Assembly (NCBI GenBank): GCA_039621445.1
Contig: CP154956.1
Coordinates: 47,101,291 to 47,165,290 of the forward strand
DNA: 64,000 bases
Direction: 5' to 3'
From: Euglena gracilis
Taxonomy: Eukaryota > Euglenida > Euglenophyceae > Euglenales
In this document: piece after piece, positions 1 to 11,055 of the stretch
Position numbering within the stretch: position 1 is the first letter of the stretch
Layout: every line of letters starts with the position of its first letter
Translations under genes and position numbers: made by a program
The notes under the pieces: generated by a model
The model's database searches: none
What the model was told of the DNA's origin: nothing
Seen by the model: the letters and a program-made list of their open reading frames with translations, nothing else

Positions 1-60
1 ATTGGAGCTTTGTGGGGAAACTATCCCAAAAATAGTTCAATTCTCCAAAATATACAAAAA

Positions 61-190
61 AATGCCAGCATCGCCCAGCATCGCCCTGCATCGCCCAGCA
101 TCGCCCAGCATTGGAACCCCACCTCTGGTCTCCAAAAATCCAGCATCGCCCAGCATCGCCCTGCATCGCCCAGCATCGCCCAGCATCATC
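61..190. repeat. Short tandem repeat, CAGCATCGCC type
   Basis: Units of about 10 bp (CAGCATCGCC and CTGCATCGCC) recur at about 64-112 and again at 142-188, separated by a unique stretch. The long open frames across it come from the repeat and are not a protein. Confidence 0.8.
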
Positions 191-289
191 AGAGGTGCTT
201 GCCCATGAGGTCAGCGGGTACGGGGGGTATCTGGGGAGGACAGTTTCCCGCGGGGGGGGGGGGGCAGGCTGACTGTATCCAGAAATAAA

Positions 290-3200
290 ACACAGACAAC
301 TCGACCTGCAGCGTGCCCTTTTTCCGGCCAGGGCGGCTGTTGATGCTGGTTCCATTTGTCCCACGTACGAGGCACAAGGTGGGGGGGGGGGCATAAAGGC
401 GGCCGGCGGCGGGTGAATGCACGGCGGATCAGCTGCCGCACTGGGAACGCCTCCACACTGTACGCCAGCCCCAGGGCCCTTTTCATATGACCCATACAGG
501 GGGTTGGCCCACCCTGCCGTCCTCTGGGGGTGGCCCTGGGTCCAGGGCTACAGGAGGAAGTCCCTGGCAGGCAGGCGGGGGTCCACCAGCTGGCGCAGCG
601 CCTCCCGCAGCCGCCGGGACAGCGGCAGCCGCTGGTATGGCACGTGGGCGAGGAAGTTCGGCCGGAGGCACCGACGCCGGTTTGGCCGGGGCGGGGGAGG
701 AAACACCACAGGCCTCAGGCGTCCTGACTTAGGCGGCGCTAATTGCCCAACCGATTTTTGCGTTTTTTGACGTTTTTTGACTGTTTTGAAACCCCCCTCA
801 AAGGGCACAAAATTTTAGGTTAAGAGGGGTGTGTGGCGGCTTTGGTCCAAAATTTTTTGAAAGTGGTTTTGCGCGGTATTCCGCTTAAACCATTTACCAT
901 TGTGTGTGATTTGTGTGAGTTGGGGGTGTAGTGGAAACGTTTGAAATGGGTTGAAAAACACCGACTTTGAATGGGTGTGACACGGGGATGTGTGTCCATG
1001 GTTTACGTTAATAACGGTATTTGAGAAACGAATGTATATTGCAAGCGTACGCGGATAACCGCGTAAAACGAAACAAGAGGTGACAGGCGACGGAGTAAAA
1101 TGTTTAGACGGATATCCGCGTGGAATGAACTTATACGCGGATTACCGCCTAAAAGTGAAAACAAAGAATGGTGCACGGATTACCGCGTACAATAACACAA
1201 ACAGTTGATGATTGGTAGAAGGGAATCCGCTTGCTGTGTGTGTACATGTGGCGAGTTTTTGGCGAACTGGTGTAGGCGGGAATCCGTCTGGAGTGAATAA
1301 GAAACAATGGTGGTATCTAATAGTGTTGCCCTACCCCTGGGAGGGTTACGGTAGTGGGATGGACCGCAGGAGGAGGGTCTCGAACCTCCTCGAACCTCCT
1401 CGAACGACATTCGAGGAGGTTCGAGACCCTCCTCGAACGTCGTTCGAGGTCGTTCGAGGAGGTTCGAGACCCTCCTCGAACGTCGTTCGAGGAGGTTCGA
1501 GACCCTCCTCGAACGTCGTTCGAGGACGTTCGAGGAGGTTCGAGACCCTCCTCGAACGTCGTTCGAGGTCGTTCGAGGAGGTTCGAGGTCCCTCCTCGAA
1601 CGTCGTTCGAGGTCGTTCAAGGAGGTTCGAGGTCCCTCCTCGAGTGTCATTCGAGGTCGTTCGAGGACGTTCGAGACCCTCCTCGAATATCGTTCGAGGT
1701 CATTGGAGGACGTTGGGAATATCTTTGAATGAAAATACTTTTGAATGACTGCAGTCCTGCATAAGTAAAAAAAAACTTTTTCTAACCCCGAACCTGACCC
1801 TAACCGTATTCCTTCTAATAACCTCAGAAATTCTCCCTGTATGGGAATATTTTTGAAAAAATATTTATGAATCAGTGCATTCCTGCGTAAGAAAAAAAAT
1901 GTTTCTTTTACAATGCGTGGAAAATTTCCCCCTACAGGGTACCAGCTACCCCAAAGAGTCGCCCAACTAGGGTTAATACACATGGGGGGACCCTCGCTCG
2001 GCGCCTTCGGCGCCTCGCTCGGGTCCTCCCATGTTTTTAACCCTAGTTGGGCGACTCTTTGGGTTCGCTGTGTACCCTGCAGAGGGAAATATAGCAACGA
2101 TGAGCGGGATGGTTGCAATGGTTTGCAACCATTGGGGATGAAATCTTGACCCTAACCCTATTCCTTCTAATAACCTCAGAAATTCTCTTGAATGAGTGCA
2201 TTCCTGCGTAAATCGAAAAATATGTTCCTTTTAAATTCTGCCACTGAAAGAAAAAACAGATGAAACAAAATCCTCTCTGTCTCTGCCCCTGTCTTTGCTT
2301 TCTTCCGGATCGTGCCACGGAAAGACAAAAAAAAGCAGAATCAAGAACAACGAACCATGGACTTGCAACTTACAAAACAGCTCAGCAATATGTTCCTTAT
2401 AAATTCTGCCACTGACGAAGAGCGGGATGGTTGGCAACCATTCGCGATGAAATCTTAACCCTAACCCTATTCCTTCTAATAACCTCAGAAATTCTCTCGG
2501 TATGGGATTATTTTTTTAAAAAAGTTGAAGAATCAGTGCGTTCTGCAAAAGAAAAAAAATGTTTCTTTACAATGCGGGGAACATTGCCCCCTACAGGGTA
2601 GCAGCTCCCCCAAAGAGTCGCCCACCTAGGGTTAATACACATGGGGGGCCCCTCGCTCGGCGCCTTCGGCGCCTCGCTCGGGTCCCCCCATGTTTTTAAC
2701 CCTAGTTGGGCGACTCTTTGGGTTCGCTGTGTACCCTGTAGAGGGAAATATAGCAACGATGAGCGGGATGGTTGCAACCATTGGGGATGAAATCTTGACC
2801 CTAACCCTATTCCTTCTAATGACCTCAGAAATTCTCTTGAATGAGTGCATTCCTGCGTAAATCGAAAAATATGTTCCTTTTAAATTCTGCCACTGAAAGA
2901 AAAAAACAGATGAAACAAAATCCTCTCTGTCTCTGCCCCTGTCTTTGCTTTCTTCCGGATCGTGCCACGGAAAGACAAAAAAAAAGCAGAATCAAGAACA
3001 ACGAACCATGGACTTGCAACTTACAAAACAGCTCAGCAATATGTTCCTTATAAATTCTGCCACTGACGATGAGCGGGATGGATTCTTGAAGAATCAGTGC
3101 GTTCTGCAAAAGAAAAAAAATGTTTCTTTTACAATGCGTGGAAAATTTCCCCCTACAGGGTACCAGCTACCCCAAAGAGTCGCCCAACTAGGGTTAATAC

Positions 3201-6200
3201 ACATGGGGGGACCCTCGCTCGGCGCCTTCGGCGCCTCGCTCGGGTCCCCCCATGTTTTTAACCCTAGTTGGGCGACTCTTTGGGTTCGCTGTGTACCCTG
3301 TAGAGGGAAATATAGCAACGATGAGCGGGATGGTTGCAACCATTGGGGATGAAATCTTGACCCTAACCCTATTCCTTCTAATAACCTCAGAAATTCTCTT
3401 GGTATGGGAATATTTTTGAAAACAGATACTTTTGAATGAGTGCATTCCTGCGTAAATCGAAAAATCGAAAAATTGCCCGAGTAGGGAGCGACGGGGGGGG
3501 ATTTGAGAAATTCAAATTACCAACCCAATCACATATCGAGAGGGAATAGGTCTCGCCTGCTTGGGTGGTCGTTTCTGAAAAAATTCCCAAAAACCAAAAA
3601 ACCAAAAAAAAAGGAACCCACGCAAACTTTGTCGAAAACGTTGGTGTTGAAAGCTGTATGCATGTACGCAGGAGGAGGGTCTCGAACCTCCTCGAATATC
3701 GTTCGAGGACGTTCGAGGAGGTTCGAGGTCCCTCCTCGAACGTCGTTCGAGGTCGTTCGAGGAGGTTCGAGACCCTCCTCGAACGTCGTTCGAGGACGTT
3801 CGAGGAGGTTCGAGACCCTCCTCGAACGTCGTTCGAGGACGTTCGAGGAGGTTCGAGACCCTCCTCGAACGTCGTTCGAGGACGTTCGAGGAGGTTCGAG
3901 ACCCTCCTCAAATGTCGTTCGAGGTCGTTCGAGGAGGGACCTCGAACGTTTTTAAGCCCCCCCCCTTTGAAGGGGGGGGCTTAAAAACGTTCGAGGAGGT
4001 TCGAGCTCGAACGTTCGAGCTCGAACCTCCTCCTACGGAAACCCCCCCCCTACCCCTCCCCTGTGTCAATACCGGCATAGGCCAGGTGCCATTGCCTGCT
4101 GGGGTCTCTGGAATTGGGGACAGTTACACCGTAGCCAATGGTAGCTGGGGAACTCCCTGACAACGTGGGCAGGTGCCACCCGACGATATCCTGCCCTCGC
4201 CAACGAACTTGGATAGAAACAGGTGCCTGTCTAAAACGGCCCAAAAAACAAAAAATAGAAGAATTAATTGATTTATGAAACTCTGCACTCGCCGCATTCA
4301 GCATGAGCCAAAATCCACGAAGTCTTTCCACCATGAACAATTTTGTTTTAGGCGGTTAACCGCCTAACCATCCCCACACATCAATTTAAAAACACCATTG
4401 AGAATAGCATGGGGTTGGGTGGGGACCAAGAGACGACGTAGGTGGTTATCCGCTTAAAAGAAAATGCAGAACACCCGCTCTGGAGGCCAACAGCTGAAAT
4501 GTCAGCCTTGAGCACTGAGGCTTGGTCTACATTTATGAGTTGGGATGGAAACGGGGTTTGCAGAAACACAACTAATGAGAGATGGAGGGGGACATACCAG
4601 CTGTGAGGACAGAGGAGTCAGGCGGGAAACCGCCTGGCCGCGTTAAGGGTGCGCAGAAAAAGCAAAAAGGGTTTGTGGACGATGGGGGAGGGTGGAAGAT
4701 GGAAATCACCCTGGAAATGAACTCTGCTGGTTTGGCTGCAAAATTTTGCAACCCTACTTGTGGCACCAGTCACAGGGGTGAATCTTTGCGGAGGACACGG
4801 ACGATAGACTTGTTGCCAGGCTGCCAGGCAGTTTGCAGCTGAATGGTGTCTGGAGTGTTGTGGTGAGTTTGAGGGGTGGAGGTTTTATGGAAACCAGGGA
4901 GAGGAGATTGCACCAGCAGGGCTTGACCAAACGAAGAGAGACGGCCAGCCCTTAAACTTGGGCACTCAGAGCAGGGGGTGGTTTCCAAAAAGACCGGACA
5001 CACTTGTGCTGAGGGTGGTTACATGGATGGAAGCCAAATGCATCGGGTCAAACATCGACCCGGCGTTGGTTGAGAACGACCCGCCTTCTGGTTTACCCCC
5101 CTCCCACACAGCTTCTGACTGTGGAGACCACCGTTGCCTCCTCCGGAGGCATGTTGCCGACCCCGAAGGAAGAAGAGCCAGAAAAAAAAGAGGTGGTTTG
5201 GGTATTCTGTCTGAATTTCAGCAAAAACTGCAGCTTTTCAAAGGAAAAATGCTGTAAAACTCTTTCAAAAAACAATTGAAAAGGCCTTGATTTTTTCAGA
5301 ACTTGGAGGACTCCTTCCCAAAACCCCCCGAAATTTTTCGACAGCCGCCACCAGCTGCTGAAACAGGCGTTTCTCTGTCCAGATCTTGAATCACTTCTTC
5401 ACCAGCCATCCCCAGACCCTGATTTTGAGCCACCAAAACTGTTGGGTTCCAGGAAGAGGGCTCTAAGAGGTGCTTTTGTTCCTCCTGAGAAATCAACCTC
5501 GGGTTTTTGGCTGTTTTCCGGGAGAATAATAAAATATCACCTCTGCTGCAGCTCACCTGGCCTGGCAACTGACACATGCGTTCCACTGCTGTCCCTGCAG
5601 ACGACCCCTTTACCACTGGCCAGGGGGAACACGTCCGCCTCCTCATTGGAGAGGACGGTGTCCCCCCCCTGCTCAAATGCCAGGCTGGTTTCCGTTTTTC
5701 TGGTTTTGCTGCTCGGTTGCTTGCTGCCAAGGCACAGCAGCCACAGCTCCCTTTCAACCTGTCCCGCCCAACTTCCAAACATTGTGCCGCCGACACCGAC
5801 CGCCGACACCGACACTTCGGAACACCAAAACATCACAAACACAATCCATCAGGACAGCAACAAGCTCCACGCGGGTTTCCGCCCAAACCTCATCTGTGCA
5901 AAAAAAATTGCTTTCTCTTTCCGCGCCGCCTCAAACAACATTTTTGAGTATTTCTCAGCGGGGATTGACAGGTGGGAAAAAATGTTCAGTTTTGCATGGT
6001 TCTGCTGTGTCATCAGCAGGGAACTTGTGTGCGGACAAATTAAAGACACCACGCACTCAAATCGCAAACTATTTAGGTTCACCTTGACTCCAAGCTTCTC
6101 AAAATACTTCAACTTGCGACTGCCAGAATGGTGTTGCAGCGTTTCCCAACCCCCCTGTTCTGGATAACAGCACTTGCAACCACGCCCCCCTCCCTCCCAT

Positions 6201-7901
6201 GCTTTCCTTGGTCCAACTGCCATCCTGCACTGCTAAATAATACATCGTGGTGCACAGCCTACGAGGAGGGGGATGCTGGGGAGCTTGTAAACCACTCAGG
6301 ACACAAGAGGCAAGCACACATAACGATCTCGCGCAAAGTAAAAGCGAAGTAGGCGGATAACCACCCACTGCTACCATTCACCAACGTCTCAAAATCCCCT
6401 CCCTCACCCCCCAAATTTGTTCATTAACAACTTCACGTGATGACCGACTTCTGGAGGTTTCAGCGCGTTCCCACTTCCCGCTCCCATATGTCATCCACAA
6501 ACAAGAACGCTTCTCATTCTCAAACCCTTCTGAGCGGGTTTCCGCCTAAAGATCTCCAACTCACCCACATCATTCATTTGCTGTGTGTGACACCCCCACC
6601 CTGAGACAGCACCATTCACCATGCAAAATAAAAATCCAACGTGCCCACCCATTCTCCGACAGCTGTGCATGTAGCTGTCTTTCCTTTCATCCATTCATGC
6701 ACACGTCGTTGCAAAATCATCACTGCTTTACGCGGTAAACCGCCTAATCTCATTTTTAACGTTATTCCCAGTCTAGTCCCCTCCGTTAGGGCAGCATCTC
6801 TTCATCAAAAAACAAGTTTTGCGCGGTTTACCGCTTAAACCATCTCTTCCAGAAATTATAACATCTTTTCGGCAGTGTTGTCTGTTCACCTCCCAAATCA
6901 CTGGACCTCGGGACTCACAAGAGGTTCAAAAATGTGCGGGTTGCTTAGGCGGTTGCCTCTTCTTCACCTGCCACACCGTGTCACCCCCCCTCCACAGGGG
7001 GGGGGGTCCGGCAGCATCGCCAAACAACCGGGGCTTCGGAGGCCAGGTGTTCTCCGGCTGTTTTCTGTTTTTCAAAATTTTAGGGCGTTCCAGGGGGGTG
7101 TTTCCCAAACCCCCCCTAAAACAGCCATAAAATTTCAAAATCGGCCTTTTGCCAAAATACCTAAAACTGACCCAAAACGACCCAAAATTTTCAGTTCGCA
7201 CCGCCTCCTAAAATTTTTAACCCCAAATAGGTGGGGTCAGCTAAGCGGAAAACCGCGCACCTCCGACGCACAGAAATTGGAAAAAAATTTGGGCAATTAG
7301 CGCCGCCTAAGCCTGAGGGGGGGGGCACCTGGCTTATGGGATGATTTCTGCCATAATTATTTTACAGGCGTTACAAGCTTCTCGGCTCTCCAAAAAGCCA
7401 GAAATGCACCCTCATGGACACCTCACCATCCTCCCGCTTGAGCACCGACACCCACCAGAGCCCAGTGGGGCAGACAACGCATATTGACGCTAAAAGCAAC
7501 CCTGGTCAACACATGTCTGGAGGCTTTTGGGTCCTTTTGTTGCACCTTTCCCCATTTGTGGACCATTTTTCACACAGCGAACTCATTGAAAGCATTGCCG
7601 CACACACCTGGTGGCCATGTAAGAATGAAATGCGTTTGATCGGCCAGATGCCTGTGTTCTTGTCAACGTCTCCATCCCCATCCCTACCGAAGAAAACCAA
7701 CACTTTGGACTAACTCAAACCACCGGCAGACCACATTGCCCCTCACCCCACCACTGACCACCACAGACCAGGGTTTGCCCAGAGGGGGGGGGACCCCGGG
7801 GGCAAGCCGGCTGGCGGCCCGAGGTCCTTCTCGAGGGAATTGGCGGAGCGCAGCAGGCTGCGGTACAGCGCGCGTCCCAGCCGCGCAGCGACGCCGTCCA
7901 T
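290..7901 (-). CDS. Unrecognised protein, split by a 7.1 kb intron; 3' end not found
   Basis: I do not recognise this protein. Exon 1 is 7817-7901 and starts at an ATG at 7901-7899 (MDGVAARLGRALYRSLLRSA); just upstream on this strand is CCTCAG, a possible spliced-leader acceptor. Exon 2 is 570-672 (begins FLAHVPYQRLPLSRRLREAL after five residues). Exon 3 runs from 466 to about 415 (AYSVEAFPVRQLIRRAF). Exons 2 and 3 join in frame when an intron beginning TGCCAGGGACTT and ending CCCTGGGGCT is removed, the CAG/CTG nonconventional type. Exons 1 and 2 join in frame across 673-7816, whose ends also match (CAGCCGGCTTG against CAAACCGGCG). A fourth piece near 290-330 (KKGTLQVELSVF) is possible but its boundary is unclear. 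The product is basic and Arg-rich. LYR in exon 1 recalls LYR-motif proteins, but the match is too short to use. Confidence 0.5.
1371..1715. repeat. Palindromic minisatellite, TTCGAGGA type, block 1
   Basis: About eight units of roughly 40-46 bp made from GAGGTTCGAGACCCTCC and TCGAACGTCGTTCGAGG. Each unit contains its own reverse complement, so single strands can fold into many hairpins. Both strands are open through it, which is a composition effect. Confidence 0.9.
1949..2063. repeat. 115 bp perfect-type hairpin module, copy 1
   Basis: Arms CCAAAGAGTCGCCCAACTAG and its complement enclose an inner palindrome GAGCGAGGCGCCGAAGGCGCC. Outside it lies a second complementary pair, CCCCCTACAGGGTA and TACCCTGCAGAGGG. 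Confidence 0.9.
2610..2722. repeat. Hairpin module, copy 2
   Basis: Same arms and inner GGCGCC palindrome as at 1949-2063, with one change in the left arm (CACCTAGG for CAACTAGG) that weakens the stem. Confidence 0.9.
3169..3284. repeat. Hairpin module, copy 3
   Basis: Nearly identical to copy 1, including the flanking CCCCCTACAGGGTA and TACCCTGTAGAGGG pair. Confidence 0.9.
3668..4035. repeat. Palindromic minisatellite, block 2, ending in a long hairpin
   Basis: About six units of the same TTCGAGGA minisatellite as 1371-1715. It ends in a hairpin at about 3940-3993, where ACGTTTTTAAGCCCCCCCCC faces GGGGGGGGCTTAAAAACGTT. Confidence 0.9.
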
Positions 7902-7919
7902 TGGCGGCGGGCCCGTCTC

Positions 7920-9032
7920 TGAGGTGGGGAGGCAGGGGGGGGGGTATGGGGAGGGGGGATGTGACCGGTGGGGTGGGGGGGATGGGATGGGGGTGGCTGT
8001 TCTTACCCCATTGGACACACTGGTGTGTGTCCAACTGATGTGATATGGTGTGTGTCCAACTGATATGATGCGATGCAAACTGGTGCTGTGGTTGGGCCGG
8101 CGGGAAAGGTCAGCAGACCAACCTCTGAACTCTACGCTGACCGACATCCAACCCTTGGTGACACACCAAATCCCGAACTAAGATCAAACCTTGCTTCACC
8201 AGATATTGTCGACAGACAGACCATTTAGCAAAAGGTCAAGCTTCGTGTGAACAGGCTGCTTCATCCGCTGCCGTTTTGATTGGAATTGCACAGCACACAA
8301 CATTTCCGATCTGACAAGCTGGTCTGCCAACCAGCCTCTTCTCGCTGGCTCCCCAATCTCTTCAGTGCGACGAAACTAAATAGTCTGGCTGAGAAGGACT
8401 GTCCTCTTGCATTTTGACAGAGAGCGCCAGAGAAATCTGACTGGGAGCGACTGAGGAGCCTCTTTGAGCTGCAGAAGTTGCGTTGGAACAGCCCGGCGTT
8501 ACAATGGGTTTGAGCTGCCTCTGAGCCTGTGAGCAATGCCATCTGAAAAGTTTCAGATTGTTGTATGACGTAAAGAAAATGGCTGATGCTTTGGTGCCGA
8601 GGTACCATTCAAAATTGACATTAAGACATAAGACAGAACATTCTCAAGAGCAGTTGAGAATGTTGTTCAAGTCTATTCCTGTTCCTTGCCTAATTCTATC
8701 CAAGCCTATTCCTTGTCCTAATCTGGACTTCCACATAATCATTCCCTGATTTGCAAATTTGATTGCACAAATCGTGGGTCCAGATAAGAATCTTTCCTTT
8801 CACACCACGCTATCAAGACGCCGGAGGTTTTTTTTGTATCGATCGACCAGCCAGAGGGCAGTGGCGTGTGGTGGCAACGGGGGGCAGAGGTTGGAAGGTA
8901 TTGCTACAGCCAGACTACGGAGGTGTGTGTCAGAAGGCTACGCCAGGTGACATACAGGGCCAGATACTCGGGTACTCGCACAGGCACAGCAGCCCGGCAC
9001 TAATATACATTAGGAGGATGGTGGCCGGCTCA
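7920..9032. other. Spacer between two minus-strand genes
   Basis: No exon-like GC-rich segment with protein-like frames is visible here. A tandem TGTGTGTCCAACTGATATGAT repeat (two copies) lies at about 8023-8075. It would hold the 3' end of the DHAD transcript and the 5' region of the next gene. Confidence 0.4.
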
Positions 9033-10887
9033 TCACCCTGCCGTCGGGACGGCGCCATGGTGAGCGCTGCTGACGCCCGCGGCATACTTCCGCAGGAATC
9101 GTGTCCCCCGTGGCTTCCACTGCCAGCCAGGCTCAGGGACGGAAAGGTTTCCGGGGAGACCGCGTGGCACTTGAAACAAACAACCTCAGCTGTCAGTCCG
9201 TGACTGTCCTCGACTAATTATTTGCCTACCCGCCAAAATGAAGCTGGGCTGGGTGTAGTCTTCCCTCCCTGCCCGACCAGCCTCTCAGCGATAACCGCGT
9301 CGTCCAGCGCCACGCTCAGCCGCCGCTGCGGGGGGTCGATGGTGACGACGTCGCCGTCGCGCACGGCCGCGATGGGCCCTCGGCACGCCGCCTCGAGGCT
9401 GTGCCGTTGCTGGGGGGGGGGGGTGGCCCTGTGACCCGATTCGAGGCCAAAGACAATAACGAAATGCCACAAATAAGATAGCAAAACGAAAAAAAGGGGA
9501 CCTCAAGATCCTCAGGGGGTTCTACGTTGAGGGAGGGGTTTCTGTGATTTTGTCAGAAGTTTCATCGCCTGAACGTTACTGTTACCATTGCTCATTGAAT
9601 TAACCCCCCCCCAAAAATAAGACCCCCCCCCCAAAATAAGACCCCCCCTGGGCCGATCGAGCAAAAATCCAAAAATAAGACCCCCCCCATAAATAAGACC
9701 TCCCCTGACGGCGCGAAGAGCCAACAAATCCGAATTGCCACCACACAATGATGAAACAAAAAACCCAAAATGCAAAAACCCAAACACACAAAAGGATGAA
9801 ACAAAAAATTCTGCAAAAAACATCCAAAAATAACAAAAAATCACAGGCCACACACCCGTTTAATTTTAACCTGAAATGATCTTTTTTTTGGGCACGGGTC
9901 GGTCAAAAAAAATCAAAAAACATAAACCCCCCCAAAAAAACCCCCCACCTGAAAAACACACCAAAAACACAGACCCGGGTCAACACATAATGACAGTCTT
10001 CCACAGCACAACAACACCACAACACACACACACAACCACACACAACACCACACAAAAGCCCCCACACACATCACACCACAAACAACTTCAAAAAGCATGC
10101 ACACACCACACCAAAAAAAATCATCAAACCTCCACACACCCCAGAAAAACACAGCATTGCAATATCGAGACACCAGGCGCCCACCACCAACCAAACCCAC
10201 ACACACACACCCCACCACCCCACACCCACCACACAGCACCAGCCACACACACACACCCCACACACGTGGCCACACAGAACCACCCACACCCGTCACCTCC
10301 GTCCCGCCACGTCCACCCCCAGGCCACAGCCGACCGCCGCCGGGCTGCTCTGCACGCAGCCCATCACATGGTGACTGCTTTTGGTGAGGGAGGTAGGGGT
10401 GGTATCACAAACCGACCCTCAACACAAATGGGTTGTACAGAAATCCCCCCGGGGAAATCGATTGCATCGGAATCCTGGATTCCTGATTCTCCAGCACAAG
10501 AGCTCTGCATTGCGCTGTTCTGGCCCGATAAAGTACCACATTGCAAGCTTGCCAGGCACATGCACCATACACATGTACGCCGAAATGGCCCCCGGGCCAC
10601 AGGTGAGGGGCAGCCCCGCCAGGGCGGCGGAGGGGGGCAGCTGCTCCGGCATGCCCGGTGCGCCGCGGGGCCCCTCGTACCGGATGACGAGCACGGTGCC
10701 CTTCACGACGCGCCCCTCCCCCACCGCCAGGAAGCAGGCGTGCTCGCTGTCGAAGCACATCGCCGGCCCGCGGAACGGGGCGAGCTGCTGGCCGCTCAGC
10801 TTGAGGACTGCACTCTCGGGGGCGAGGTTCCGGGCTGGCCGCTGCGGGCAGGCTCTCAAACCACGGATTCGCGCACGCACGAGCGTG

Positions 10888-10963
<76 letters not shown>

Positions 10964-11017
10964 ACACCCACACCCACACACACAACCCACCACACACACA
11001 CACACACACACACACCA

Positions 11018-11055
<38 letters not shown>

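Larger units (their letters stand above)
2140..3380. repeat. Tandem duplication of about 650 bp
   Basis: The segment beginning ATGAAATCTTGACCCTAACC and running through the TTCTGCCACTGAAAG and GGATCGTGCCACGGAAAG sequences occurs at about 2140-2450 and again at about 2787-3100, each followed by the hairpin module. Copies differ by a few substitutions and by homopolymer length, so the duplication looks recent. Confidence 0.85.
729..7310. mobile_element. 6.6 kb unit with 23 bp terminal inverted repeats inside an intron
   Basis: The sequence TTAGGCGGCGCTAATTGCCC at 729-748 returns as its reverse complement at about 7288-7310, with further partial matching (TCAGGC) outside both ends. Inside are two blocks of palindromic minisatellite, three copies of a 115 bp hairpin, a tandem duplication, and at least 15 short imperfect palindromes built on GGCGG-NNNN-CCGCC. 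No transposase or reverse transcriptase motif was seen in any frame; the longest open frame (5442-6167, plus) has no recognisable domain. It sits wholly within the first intron of the gene at 290-7901. It could be a non-autonomous DNA transposon, or the inner layer of a nested intron. Confidence 0.55.

Noticed and set aside
1371-4035. CRISPR-like array
   Set aside because: Repeats are directly adjacent without unique spacers, in a eukaryotic intron; it is a palindromic minisatellite.
5442-6167. 241-codon plus-strand open frame
   Set aside because: No domain, no codon bias like the real exons, overlapping open frames on both strands, and it lies inside the 6.6 kb repeat unit.
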